This document shows, one piece after another, positions 47,346 to 57,975 of a stretch of DNA of 64,000 nt (the first letter of the stretch is position 1; each line of letters begins with the position of its first letter). The stretch comes from Eumeta japonica (taxonomy: Eukaryota > Arthropoda > Insecta > Lepidoptera > Psychidae): assembly GCA_005406025.1 (NCBI GenBank), contig BGZK01001467.1, forward strand, positions 62,001 to 126,000, written 5' to 3'. Under the pieces are notes generated by a model. The model was not told where the DNA came from, ran no database searches, and worked only from the letters and a program-made list of their open reading frames with translations. The position numbers were made by a program, and so were the translations under genes.

Positions 47346-49566
47346 TTTCAAAGAATCCGAAATTATCAGCTCAAAGGAAAAATATTACTGAAATTTTTAC
47401 AAAACTGCTCCAGCTCTCGTATAGAGAATGCAACAGTGCAGCCAATAAGAATGTATCTATGGCCGGCCGAACCGGTGTTTCGATTTGGCTGAGGAAGTGA
47501 ACCAAGCATACAACAATACGAATGTCTAACAAAAATAACAATCTCATTTCTTAACTTCAATTGTACCCACATGACAAGAATTTAACTTTCAAACGGTAAT
47601 CATTTTCGCGAATGTGTTTTGTCGTTGGAAATGATATGAAGTTTCAAACGTTGAAAAGGCCGTGAGCTTTTACAACTTTACGTATATTTATGCGTTTTAA
47701 TTGTAAAAACGTCCAAATGCAAGTAATGATCTGTATCAAATAAAAATGTTTTGCATTAAAAATAAAAAACTGTCGGTCGAGACTTGTGTTCCATTCAATA
47801 TGGAAAGTATGTATTACTCTTTCCATTTTGTGAAATGTTATACATTTTCATTTGGTTTTATGCATAAGAGATCAAGGAATGCATATAAAACACGTGCGTC
47901 TTATTGCATATTCAGGAAGCGCAGTGTTAAATTTGCATAGAAAACGAGCAAATGCGAGTTCACGTTCACTCAACACCTTGCATCTACTCGAGTTTGAAGC
48001 GTTCAAATTTTTACTAAATATTCTTAGGTTTAAAGCTTCATTCATCTCAAGCATAAATGTTGGTTATACGACTAGAAAGATAATTATATTAAAGAGTCTT
48101 CAACAGTTATTCGCATTGTGCGCTTAATACCATATGACGCACTAACAAATAGGTAGGGCCTCTACAGCATTAAATTCTAGTTTACATTTTAAAAAGTCTG
48201 ACATGCTGGAGCCAATTTGGTTGTTTCTATTTTGATGTTTGGAGTTAGTTAGTTTATCATAAGGTTGTACTCCTTAGTACACAAGCATTGTTTTGCCGTA
48301 GTTATTTCTGACATTTGGTAGTTCGAGATGTTCAGGTCATATTTTGAGTCTTGATTTAGTGAGAGCAATTTCGTCACTGTAATCACTTGAGTTCGAATAA
48401 GTTAACGAATATATTTTGCAAGGAACAATGAGATTGTTGGGATATTTTAGAAATCAATTTCACTTAAAATCAATGAAAATGAAATTTTAGTTGTTGCATA
48501 ATATATAGAAAAGATATCCAGTCGGTTACGAAATATATACCTATCAGCTAGGCTTATTCCTTTGACAGATTTATAAAACATTTGTTTTGATAGACAGTCA
48601 GACATACAAGTGGTAGCCATTAATAGAAAAAAAATATTCGCGTGGATAGCTGGCTCAAATATTACATTACTTGTTTGATAAATTATTTATTTTTGAGGTA
48701 GGTAGTTGTAGAAAAAATAAAATAAAAAGAAAACCGTCCGTGCGAGTCGGATTCAAGCACCGATGGTTCCGTACAAACCTAGGTATAAGTAAAAGTTCAC
48801 CAATCGAGTAGTTATGGTATTTTATTGCAAAATGAAATTCATAACATTACTATGCAAAAAGCTGGAGGAGTATAAATTTAAGACAAAGGTCTCTTTATCG
48901 CTTCCAGTAATCCTTTATGTTATATTAACACATTTCATTTATTTTATAATATAACTAAAATACCTACACTAAGTCTTGCAGCAGTTTTCAAAAGTTCTTT
49001 TATCAAAGCTATTAATTTATAAAGGTTTTTAGTCACTATTTAGAAATCTGATTCAATAATACTAATTAAGTGTAAATTTGACCAGATCTGTATAGGGTGA
49101 CTGAAAAGGTATGAGTACCACATTGAATATTGAAGTTCGAAAAACAAGTTATCAATAGTTGTACTACTTCTTTTATGCTAGTATTTATGGACGGAAATTT
49201 GTCTTTGTATGAAAAATATGTGGAAATTCCATTTTGGGGATTCATTTTAAAATCGATATTGAAGTCTCCCAGCAATCAGTCGAGAAAATGAAGTATACCT
49301 ATTGAGGTTGCTGCCGTATATTGTATTTATGCATTCTATTGCAACATTAATTTGACATCGTGGTGACCTATATAGAGTTATCATTCCGACATTAAACATT
49401 TCATGCAAGCATTCACAACGGCCGTTTGCAGCGCCCGGGTTATTTAAATAATATCTTTTACATGATCCATCTGTCACGGCATACTTAAGTTTGCGACGCA
49501 TGCGATACAATGATACATAGAGATAAGTCGCGGTCAATGCGGTAACTACAAATTATTAACTTTTTT
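47346..49566. other. AT-rich intergenic sequence, no supported gene
   Basis: A fragment near 48733-48780 (CCGTGCGAGTCGGATTC, GGTTCCGTACAAACC) resembles common lepidopteran repeats and shares GTCCGTGCGAGTCGGA with 25.1 kb. No gene seen. Confidence 0.45.
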
Positions 49567-49775
49567 AACACGCTTTTATTAGCTCGGGATGTATCTATGT
49601 ATGTATGTATGTATGTATGTATGTATGTATGTATGTATGTATGAATGTAACAAAATCTTTGAGCACGATTTTCAACGTGTTCTAAACACCATAAACTTGA
49701 AACTTTGCATACGTCTCAGGACCGATGACAATACAATAATTCGACAAAATTTTCCATTATCCCAGAACGCCAGGA
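49567..49775 (+). repeat. Third copy of the ACACGCTTTTAT / 175-bp repeat with a (GTAT)n tract
   Basis: Starts AACACGCTTTTATTAGCTCG, then a (GTAT)n microsatellite at about 49597-49643. It continues with AAATCTTTGAGC, AACTTGAAACTTTGCATACG, GACCGATGACAATACAATAA and CGCCAGGATT in the same order as the units at 26.27-26.61 kb. Confidence 0.7.
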
Positions 49776-50289
49776 TTCGTGATTTTTGGATAGACTCTCT
49801 ATGGAGGAGGAGAGACACAAAGCTATAGTGCACGATCTGCATGCCTGCCGTCTCGGATAGCCGGCACACGCTTTACTGAAAGATTCTTTTTGAAAGTGGT
49901 TGCATTTCATTGTTCACTCAAACAGCTTTATGTCACCTACCTATACCCTTTACTTCAATTACTTCAATAAACGATACTCATCGAGAATCGGACTAAAATA
50001 AACTACCTTGAATTTCATTATTTTGTTTGTAATTGAAAATTATATCATTAGGATAATTTGAATAAGCGAAATAGAATAATATGTATACATTTCTCGAAAT
50101 ATGTACCCTTATACATGGCAAATACTATTCTAATATCCGCTATTTACTGAATATAATATCGATTTAATGTAATAATAATCTGATAGACCTATAGTCAAGA
50201 AACTGTGATTAACAAAATACTCGTAAATTACAACAAAATAATTATTTAAACATAAATTTCGATCTATTATTTTACGTAACGAAATTTGT
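49776..50289. other. AT-rich sequence, no supported gene
   Basis: Nothing supportable apart from the adjoining repeats. Confidence 0.5.
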
Positions 50290-50900
50290 TAGCAGTAAAG
50301 CTTTACAGTCGGTAAAGAAGGAATTTTATACTATAAATATTTTCAAATACTAAAACACCATATTGATCAACATACGAATAACTAGTATTTAATATAGTAA
50401 CAGGTACTTTGATTCACTAGAAGTATGAAAAATAACTGCTCGCGTTTTAATTATGTTAGTATACATTGTGATTACAACTTCGTTTTAGGAGTGGGTAATT
50501 TGCGCGCCTGCCGTGTTCCTTGGTGTGCTACTGTTTTGTGGTGCCCTCTCCGGAAATAATTTTTTACGCCAGAATACATTGATGTATCAATCACACGAGT
50601 CCTGCGTAGCTCTGAACTGACAGTCGATAAAGAAGGAATTATACATACTGTTAATGAATCTAATCACATGTTCGCCGACTTGAATATAGTAACAAAAATT
50701 TATTCACAAAGACAAGGCCGCAAGATAAATTATGTATCCATATGGGAAAAGTCCGTATATGTTTTCGATCCTTGGATTTGTAATCGTTTTCTAGACACCC
50801 TCTCTAAAATAAGTTCTTACTCCAGAATACTCCTGTATCAATTACGCAAGTCCAGCATAGCTTTGTACTTGTAGTCGATAAGGAAGAAATTTATCAATTC
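50290..50900 (+). repeat. Imperfect tandem repeat, 250-315 bp unit, about 2.5 copies
   Basis: The marker CAGTCGATAAAGAAGGAATT occurs at 50621, with variants at 50306 (CAGTCGGTAAAGAAGGAATT) and 50872 (TAGTCGATAAGGAAGAAATT). Upstream of the last two, CCAGAATAC-TT/CC-TGTATCAAT recurs in register, as does an AATATAGTAACA block after the first two. Confidence 0.6.
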
Positions 50901-51063
50901 TGAATCATTTATTAAAATCAATAAACAATCGATGCAAATAAATTTCATCAGAACATCAGTTCATTGAATGAGTAAGAAAATTAAAAAAAAAGTACGAATA
51001 ATCTAAACGAAAGATGATAAAAATTACTCACACAAAGTAAGAAATTGTGTCATTGCATTAAAA

Positions 51064-51149
51064 GTCAAGATTAGCCGAACGGTTCTGGGCTTACATGACA
51101 ATGATTCAGATCGGGTTCGATTCCGGCGTGCACACATGGATTTTTTTTT
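51064..51149 (+). ncRNA. tRNA-like pol III unit (decayed tRNA or SINE head)
   Basis: The A box TAGCCGAACGG (51072-51082) and a perfect B box GGTTCGATTCC (51114-51124) are 42 bp apart, the spacing of type-2 pol III promoters. A run of nine T (51141-51149) provides a terminator. The flanking acceptor and T-arm strands do not pair well, so a functional tRNA is unlikely; a tRNA-derived SINE head or decayed tRNA fits better. No SINE body follows the T run. Confidence 0.6.
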
Positions 51150-52032
51150 CTACACTAATTGAAGTAATCACTAACTAATGATAGTTAGATTCGAAAATTC
51201 TACATTTACTGAAACTGTGGAGAATTTAAAAGTAAAATTCCCGCTTGCGCAATCGCCTGCGCAAAACCTCAGCCGAGTTGCACATGTCCATACAAGTTCA
51301 TTCCTGCAACTTATGCGTCAGCGGTTGCGAACCATCCGCCGCCGCCTGAGCCTATGTTACTTAACGCTTTACACAAACTCACTTCCTACGTTGGGGAGTT
51401 ATGTATAGAAAGGTGGAATATTTTGCGCACAATCGGCATAGATTTAAATTGCGTCGTATAGGTCATAGTAGTGCTGACCTCCGTATCTGGTCTGGATAAA
51501 TATTAATCCAAATATTTCAAAATTGCAATTATTTGAAAAGATTATAATTTTGCAAATTTAAGGTAAAAGGCCCATTTAAGTACGTTGTTAAAGTAAAGTC
51601 AACTTGGAGAAAATAAAATTCACAGTCAAATTACTCACATTACCTATTATAGTCTTTTAACACAAAATTTATATAATGCCAAATTCTTTTAACTAAGGTA
51701 AGTGATAGGGTAATAAGTAAAAATTTAACATAATTTTGGAAATTTTATAAAATAATAGGAAAATTTTACATAAAACGAAAATTTCAAATCCGTATCATAC
51801 AAATAAGACTAATCACAGTAAAATAATTGCATTTTGCAATTTTGCACCACCCAATCCAACATAAGGTGAGAAACGTGCCGAGGGATGAATGGCAGAGGGT
51901 GGCGAAACATGTCATGTCGCTAGCGTCAACTTCAGGGCAACAGGCCGAACCCTGTCGTATGCAGGCCTTGCCCTCCTATCGGACCTCTGGGAGGGTCGAC
52001 CGTTTAATTGTCCATTACTCGTGGGAACAAAG
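51150..52032. other. Sequence between the pol III unit and the Helitron coding body
   Basis: AT-rich to about 51830. From 51855 a less AT-rich stretch is open in frame with the Helitron protein and may be its 5' leader or an N-terminal extension. The 5' end of the element was not identified. Confidence 0.4.
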
Positions 52033-53044
52033 ATGACAAGAGAAACAACAACACAAAAAAAGAGGAGATTGGCGAAAAACAGACAAAAACTGAAAGAAAA
52101 ACTTTCAGCACTATCAACAGACCAAATAGTTCAAATGAAAAACCAAAGGCGACTATATATGAGCCAATATAGAGCCTCACAGTCAAAAGAAGGCAGAGCA
52201 GCTCGATTACAGCATATGCGCGACTATAACGCTGTATATCGAGCCTCACAGTCAGAAGAAGACAGAGCAGCTCGATTACAGCATATGCGTGAACATAACG
52301 CTGTACATCGAGCTTCACAGTCACAAGAAGACAGAGCAGCTCGATTACAGCATATGCGTGAACATAACGCTGTACATCGAGCCTCACAGTCAGAAGAAGA
52401 CAGAGCAGCTCGATTACAGCATATGCGTGAACATAACGCTGAACATCGAGCTTCACAGTCGGAAGAAGACAGAGCAGCTCGATTACAGCATATGCGTGAA
52501 CATAACGCTGTACATCGAGCCTCACAGTCAGAAGAAGACAGAGCAGCTCGATTACAGCATATGCGTGAACATAACGCTGTACATCGAGCCTCACAGTCAG
52601 AAGAAGACAGAGCAGCTCGATTACAGCATATGCGTGAGTATAACGCTGTACATCGAGCTCACAGTCAGAAGACAGAGCAGCTCGATTACAGCATATGCGT
52701 GAACATAACGCTGTCCAGCCTCACAGTCAGAAGAGCAGCAGCTCGATTACAGCATATGCGTGAGCATGCTACATCGAGCTTCACAGTCAGAAGAAGACAG
52801 AGCAGCTCGATTACAGCATATGCGTGGCATAACGCTGCACACCGAGCCTCACAGTCAGAAGAAGAGAGCAGCTCGATTACAGCATATGCGTGAACATAAC
52901 GCTGCACATCGAGCCTCACAGTCAGAAGAAGACAGAGCAGCTCGATTACAGCATATGCGTGAACATGACGCTGTACATCGAGCCTCACAGTCAGAAGGGG
53001 AGAGAGTAGCTCGCCTGCAACAAATGCGGCAAACGAAACGCTGA
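52033..53044 (+). pseudogene. Helitron protein N-terminus with 23-residue repeat array
   Basis: The preferred start is ATG at 52033 (MTRETTTQKKRRLAKNRQKL), which begins a basic Lys/Arg-rich region; the frame is open further upstream. About 13 copies of a 69-bp unit follow from about 52170, each encoding ASQSEEDRAARLQHMRE plus HNAVHR. The first seven are in frame and nearly identical. Later copies have small deletions that push the frame twice, and the last ends QQMRQTKR with a TGA at 53042. Short basic-acidic repeats of RxxRxxxM type occur at the start of many insect Helitron and Pif1-like proteins; their role is not known to me. The array is likely a helical, nucleic-acid-binding linker. Confidence 0.8.
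52146..53040 (+). repeat. 69-bp coding minisatellite, about 13 copies
   Basis: The unit contains CAGTCAGAAGAAGACAGAGC, AGCTCGATTACAGCATATGC and GTGAACATAACGCTGTACAT. Unit length is a multiple of three, and three frames (two plus, one minus) stay open across most of it. Copies 2-7 differ by one to three bases; copies after about 52650 carry 1-10-base deletions. Confidence 0.92.
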
Positions 53045-53099
53045 GTCGAGAAGATTAAGTAGAGCAAGTATATCAGGTTTCATGCAATCTATTAACACA

Positions 53100-53760
53100 T
53101 TCTGTGATAAGATTTGCGAGGTTTGCACAAAAGGTGCTATCAAACCAAATTTCGAACTGGATTGTAGACACTAAGTCAGCATCATATTTGCCTAGTGAGT
53201 TGAAACAAAGAAATCGCTTGATCGTTTGTAAACGCTGCAAGACACATTTGAGTTCAAAGAAAACATTTGCACCGTCTAAATCTTATTGGAACAATTTGGA
53301 CCCAGGATCTATTCCTAATGTCATTGCGGATTTGTCAAGCTGAACAACGGCTAATTTCACGCATTATTCCATTTATAAAAATTATCAAACTAAATGGCGT
53401 ATTTGGACAATATAGTTTCCGTGGTCAAGCGATATTATTTGCACTAGATGTTTTTGAAGTTACTGAAAACCTTGCAAACATGTTGCCGAGAACCGCAAAT
53501 AATGCTGGAATAGTAATCGTGACAGAGCGTCTGGAAAATATTAACGTAACAAGGCAGTTTTCAATATCTAAGCAAAAAGTATATGATGCTCTTCATTGGC
53601 TAATTTCGAATAATCCACTCTACAAAGATGTCACCATTGACCAGAATGTCGTAATCGAAGAAAATGATATCATAAGGGTAGAAGAAATACCAACTGAGAT
53701 TGCTGTAGAGACTACTGAAGATCCTACCGTGAATGCTAGTGATTACATGAAATTAAATGA
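53100..53760 (+). pseudogene. Helitron zinc ribbon and DUF6570-like domain
   Basis: Begins with CDKICEVC (frame 3) and changes frame within 50 bases to YLPSELKQRNRLIVCKRCK, giving two CxxC pairs of a probable zinc ribbon. Around 53340 the frame shifts again at IPNVIADLSS/AEQRLISRIIPFIKI. It then runs through GVFGQYSFRGQAILFALDVF, NMLPRTANNAGIVIVTERLE and KVYDALHWLISNNPLYKDV. This set of phrases (LS-EQRLISR--PF, FGQ-S--GQ-I-FA-DV, LPR-----G---V-E, AL-WL--NNPLY-DV) is what I know as the DUF6570-like region found before the Rep domain of animal Helitrons. Function unknown. Confidence 0.8.
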
Positions 53761-54417
53761 TTCTTCGAGAATTGTACGTGCTTCATGGCATCAAGGCAAC
53801 GACCTTATATTCACATCAGGATTTGCAGGAGTGCAATGTTGTGCGATGGCGTTAGCAAACATTCTCCGGCTTGCATTCTTCCACCACAGTATTGGTCCAC
53901 GAACATCCTTAATCTAAATTTAATAACAGGCGATCAAATCTACAGCAATATCAGATTTCAGACGGAGAAGAATTTAGCGGCTTATCCTATAGGAGATGAT
54001 CAATACTTGTTAGTACGAAATTTCACAGTCATCCAAAATGACTTAGTCGCATTCGGCAAAAGATTTCAGATCACTTTCGATGAAGAACCAAGTATATATG
54101 GATGCTTGAATGATGAATTAAACGAAGCAAATCTTGGAAGTACACTTCGTCAAGGCCTAGAAGATCTGTTTATGATACATAATGCAGGAATTTTAATAGC
54201 TGACGGTCAATCATTTGGAGTAATGTATTATAATAACAAATACTACTTCAGTAATTCCCATTCCTGTGGCCAAAAGGGGTCTAGAGCAAACGACAACAAC
54301 GGAAAAGCTTGCGTAATTGAATGTGATACCTTTGACGAGTTCATAAGAATATGTAAACGTACAACAGGCAGCAAAATGTACAATTTACTCTCGATTACAT
54401 TAATGTTGAAATCATAA
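53761..54417 (+). pseudogene. Helitron C76-like cysteine protease domain
   Basis: Follows the DUF6570-like part directly: SSRIVRASWHQGNDLIFTS, then GFAGVQCCAMALANILRLAF, where GxQC supplies the expected catalytic Cys. A frameshift near 53880 joins to YWSTNILNLNLITGDQIYSN, the segment that usually reads LD--L--GD-LY. The end reads NNKYYFSNSHSCGQKGSR followed by GKACVIECDTFDEFI, corresponding to the FDSHSR-G...GTA pattern; here Asp is replaced by Asn while the His is kept. I relate it to the C76 deubiquitinase-like fold known from transposon proteins, from motif memory only; an OTU-type protease is the alternative. Confidence 0.6.
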
Positions 54418-54499
54418 ATATACCTGATGATTCTGAAGAAGAGAAGCGCTGAAAGGGTAGCAGCAGAATCTCACACAATGAGTTCCCACAGAATTTAAC

Positions 54500-56311
54500 G
54501 TGTCAAACTATTCCACTGCAGACATCAATGATGGGACCGATCGATGTAATGCCTCCTAATGTGGAAGATGAGATACAGGTTTCACGAAACCTTAATGAAA
54601 TTACCCGCAAGACGAAAGATAATATCGTGAATGTGGGTCATGAACTGAAAGCAGAAGAACTGGCCTGGTACTTTTGTTTCCTTATGGGAAGAATGGTTTT
54701 AGTGAGCAAAGGCCTGTCAAAATCACGGCATTGGACTACTATCAGTTTAGAATTTTGGGAAGTGACACAAGATTTCAACGTAATGATTATCTCTTTATGC
54801 ATTATCATTCTTTGAATATTATCGGATTAAAAGCACGATATCTGCATGTGGCAAGAAAATTGTTAATCAAGAAGGAGCAGTCGAAGACGTCCATCTTTAT
54901 CTCAAAAATCTGAGGGGTTCGGCAGCCTATTGGAGATCAGCCTTAAATGAGCTATTAGCCCAAATCAGATGTCTAGGAGCTCCAACCTATTTTGTAACTT
55001 TTAGTTCAAATGATCTCCACTGGTTAGATCAGCGAAAGGCTTTGTTAATAGCCGATGGTAGGCCGGACGTTGATCCGAGTACACTTGACATTTATGAAAC
55101 TCAACAACTCATCGAAAAATACCCAGTGATTTTGAGTCGACATTTTATGATTAGAGTAAATGCTCTAATGAGATTTATTCAAAATAACGATGAGGTATTT
55201 GGAGGAAAAGTAAAAGACTTCTGGTGGCGTATTGAGTTTCAAAATCGTGGTAGTCCTCACCTTCATATGGTAGTTTGGATCGAAAATCATCCAGCATTTG
55301 ATACAGAGGAAGGGATACTCCTACTTGATCGTAATTGTTGGTGTAAAATCCTACAGAAGAAGAAGATCCAGAACTCTTCGAGCTTGTGAAAAATGTCAAG
55401 TTCACCGACATACGCAAACTTGTACAAAGAATACTACCTCTGTAAGATGTCGATTCAACTTTCCACGTCAAGAATGTGATCAGACACGAATAGTATCACA
55501 TTCTTCTGATGATTTTCCGTAACGGGGTAGAATTTGCTTACTTAAGCGTCGTAAAGAAGATGCTTGGGTAAATAATTACCATCCAGAGTTGTTGAGATTG
55601 TGGACGGGTAATATGGACATTCAGCCGTGCGGATCAAACGAAGCGATAGCATATTATATTGCAAAGTATCTGTCAAAAGCAGAACCTGAGGGTGTTGATT
55701 CTGGAATTGCACAGGCAATCCAACAAATCCAACGCGAAGAGACTGATATTTCACGCAAACTCTTTAAGGTTTGTATGAAGATACTACATGAACGACAAAT
55801 ATCAGCTGCAGAATGTGCATATCGGCTTTGTCATATCCCATTACGGAACAGCTCGCGGAGTTGCATTTTCCTAAACACAAGAAAGCCAGAACAGCGTTAC
55901 AAAGTCTTGCAATTTGACAAAAGCGGACTCGCAATTGGCTTCCATAGCAATGTCTTTGAAAGATATGAGAATCGTCCGTTACAACATCCTGACTACGATT
56001 TTGCGAACATGAGCCTTATAGAGTTTGCTATGTTGTTTGAACCTCACTATGCCAAAGTGGTAAGCGATACAGAGGAAAACATTGATCATGATGCCTATGA
56101 AGAACAACCAACTACGCGTCGTCCACTCATCACTCTGTTGAATAAGAGCAAAATGGTTGTGAGAAATATTCCTGCAGTGGTCAGAGTACCATATTTCATA
56201 GCAGCTTCGGATCCAGAAAATTTTTTCTACAGCTTACTTCTTCAATATATGCCTTACCGTTCGGAAACTGAATTGCTTGACGGTTTTGACAATGCAAAAG
56301 CAGCTTTTTAG
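54500..56311 (+). pseudogene. Helitron Rep (HUH endonuclease) domain
   Basis: Rolling-circle initiator that nicks and joins DNA. It starts with EELAWYF and FPYGKNGFSEQRPVKITALD (frame change near 54670). It continues as ALSFFEYYRIKSTISACGKK and AYWRSALNELLAQIRCLGAP to PTYFVTFSSNDLHW. The metal-binding HUH motif is RGSPHLHMVVW (His codons 55258-55260 and 55264-55266). After two frameshifts near 55350-55400, CRFNFPRQECDQTRIVSHSS and a stop at about 55521, the double-Tyr motif AYYIAKYLSK (55649-55678) provides both catalytic tyrosines. The domain ends with ENFFYSLLLQYMPYR, then a stop at 56311. All key catalytic residues are present. Confidence 0.88.
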
Positions 56312-56346
56312 CTCGAGAGACTCGTTTAAAGGAAACGAGTAGATAT

Positions 56347-57905
56347 ATGTGCCAATATCGAGAGAGGGACCAACAGCTTGAAAATGCATTCAACCAAGCT
56401 CATGCTTTTGAAATTTTAGAACAGCCAGAGATCATAAACCCTGAAGTTGAAGAGGAAGAGTTACCAGAGAGAGAAATGAGCAATGATCAATTTCAAAGAG
56501 CGCAACATGCTATGAACGTTGATCAAAGACAATTGTTCATTCATATCACAGAGAGTATCAAAAACCAACTGAATGGTGATATTAAACGAGAGAAAATTTT
56601 CGTAACTGGTGGAGCAGGCACCGGGAAAACATTCCTCTTTAATCTATTAAAGAACCAAGTGAACCGATGTTATGGGAAATCGGTGGTAAAGTTGGTGCTC
56701 TCACTGGAGTTGCAGCACGGCTAGTCAGTGGGTCTACGTTACACCGCTTGCTAAAACTACCAGTACAAAAAGATGGAGTAATTGTGAGTATGCCTCTTCT
56801 TACTGGTAATTATTTGAGAGTAATGCGTCAACTATGGCAACATACTGAGTTTCTGTTCATAGATGAAATTTCTATGGTACCCTATGAGATGCTTTGCATG
56901 ATCGATTCTCGTTTGCGACAGCTGAAAACTCCAGACGCTTGCTTTGGAGGTATAAACGTGGTACTCTTTGGCGATTTGATGCAGTTACCACCTGTCCGAG
57001 GTTATCAAGTTTTTCAGCAACCCGAGCACATGAAGCCGGCTACACTTGTGGCGTCAGTTCCGTTTAGTTGAACTCAATCAGAACATGCGTCAACAAGGAG
57101 ACACAACATTGATAGATGTGTTTAACGCCCTTAGAGTTGGAGAACTGACGTCTAGTCATCTTGAAGTCCTTCTTGAAAAGTTTCAACAGATGCGACTAAT
57201 GAATTCTCGATTGAGAGAGCATTAAGAATCTACCCAACGAATGATCAAGTTGCTAGACATAACGAAAAAGTTCTTCAAAGTTTTGAGAGTAAAGGGACAA
57301 TTATCTATACGATAAAAGCACAAGACCAACTCATTGATGCTACCCGAAATCTAGGTAACAAGGACTTGGATTCTGTGATACCTAAGGATGTAAATAAGAC
57401 AGGAGGTCTCTCCAAATGTACCTAAAATATTCGTAGGAGCTAAAGTGATGTTAAGGTCGAACATTGACGTGTCGAAAGGCCTAGTGAATGGCAATATGGG
57501 TTTATCACCGAAATTATCTGGCCGAATTTTCGCAGAGGACAATTATACGCGGAGGATATTCCATCAGTCCGTGTTGATTTCGGATCAGATGGTGTGCACC
57601 TGATTAAACCGATATCAATACAGTTTCCAGCAAAATACAGCTATGGAACTGCTGAGAGACGGATGTTGCCATTAATCTTGAGTTGGGCCTCGACTGTCCA
57701 CAAGATGCAAGGTTGTACGGTTGATCATGCAGTCATTTATCTAGGCTCACGACTGTTTGCTGCTGGACAAGCTTATGTAGCACTTAGTCGTGTAAGAACC
57801 TTAGACGGTATTCGCATAGAAGAACGATTGCTCGAAGTTAACAGGAAAACTCCGTGCAATAGTGAAGCTTTAAATGAGATGAATAGATTACGAAACGATT
57901 CGTAA
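56347..57905 (+). pseudogene. Helitron Pif1-type helicase domain
   Basis: Superfamily 1B DNA helicase that unwinds the displaced strand. Walker A is VTGGAGTGKTFLFNLL (56605 on), followed by a frameshift near 56670 into GALTGVAARLVSGSTLHRLL. Walker B is FLFIDEISMVPYEML (56854 on) and motif III is LFGDLMQLPPVRG. Another shift near 57060 leads to LVELNQNMRQQGD, and later shifts near 57400-57500 to [20 protein letters not shown]. The C-terminus carries [14 protein letters not shown] and the motif VI segment [16 protein letters not shown]. It ends at TAA 57903-57905. Length and motif set match a complete Pif1-like domain; only the frame is broken, at four or more sites. Confidence 0.9.
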
Positions 57906-57975
57906 TACATTTCAATGCCACATGTCCATGAAAACAATATGATGAATCATACTAAAAAATATAAAATAAATAATA

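Larger units (their letters stand above)
52033..57905 (+). mobile_element. Autonomous Helitron coding body (Rep/helicase), frameshifted
   Basis: A rolling-circle transposon body with the expected order: repeat-rich basic N-terminus, zinc ribbon plus DUF6570-like region, C76-like cysteine protease region, HUH Rep endonuclease and Pif1-type helicase. All catalytic signatures except one protease residue are visible, but the reading frame changes at least eight times and carries isolated stops, so no single protein can be made as the sequence stands. This could be recent decay or indel errors of the assembly. Ends are not fixed: the sequence just after the stop lacks a clear CTAG|T terminus and runs into a large palindrome at 57976. 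Confidence 0.88.

Noticed and set aside
52004..52594. 196-residue minus-strand open frame
   Set aside because: It is the antisense of the 69-bp Helitron repeat array; it is open only because the unit length is a multiple of three and lacks stops.
52146..53040. CRISPR-like array
   Set aside because: Units are contiguous coding repeats with no unique spacers.
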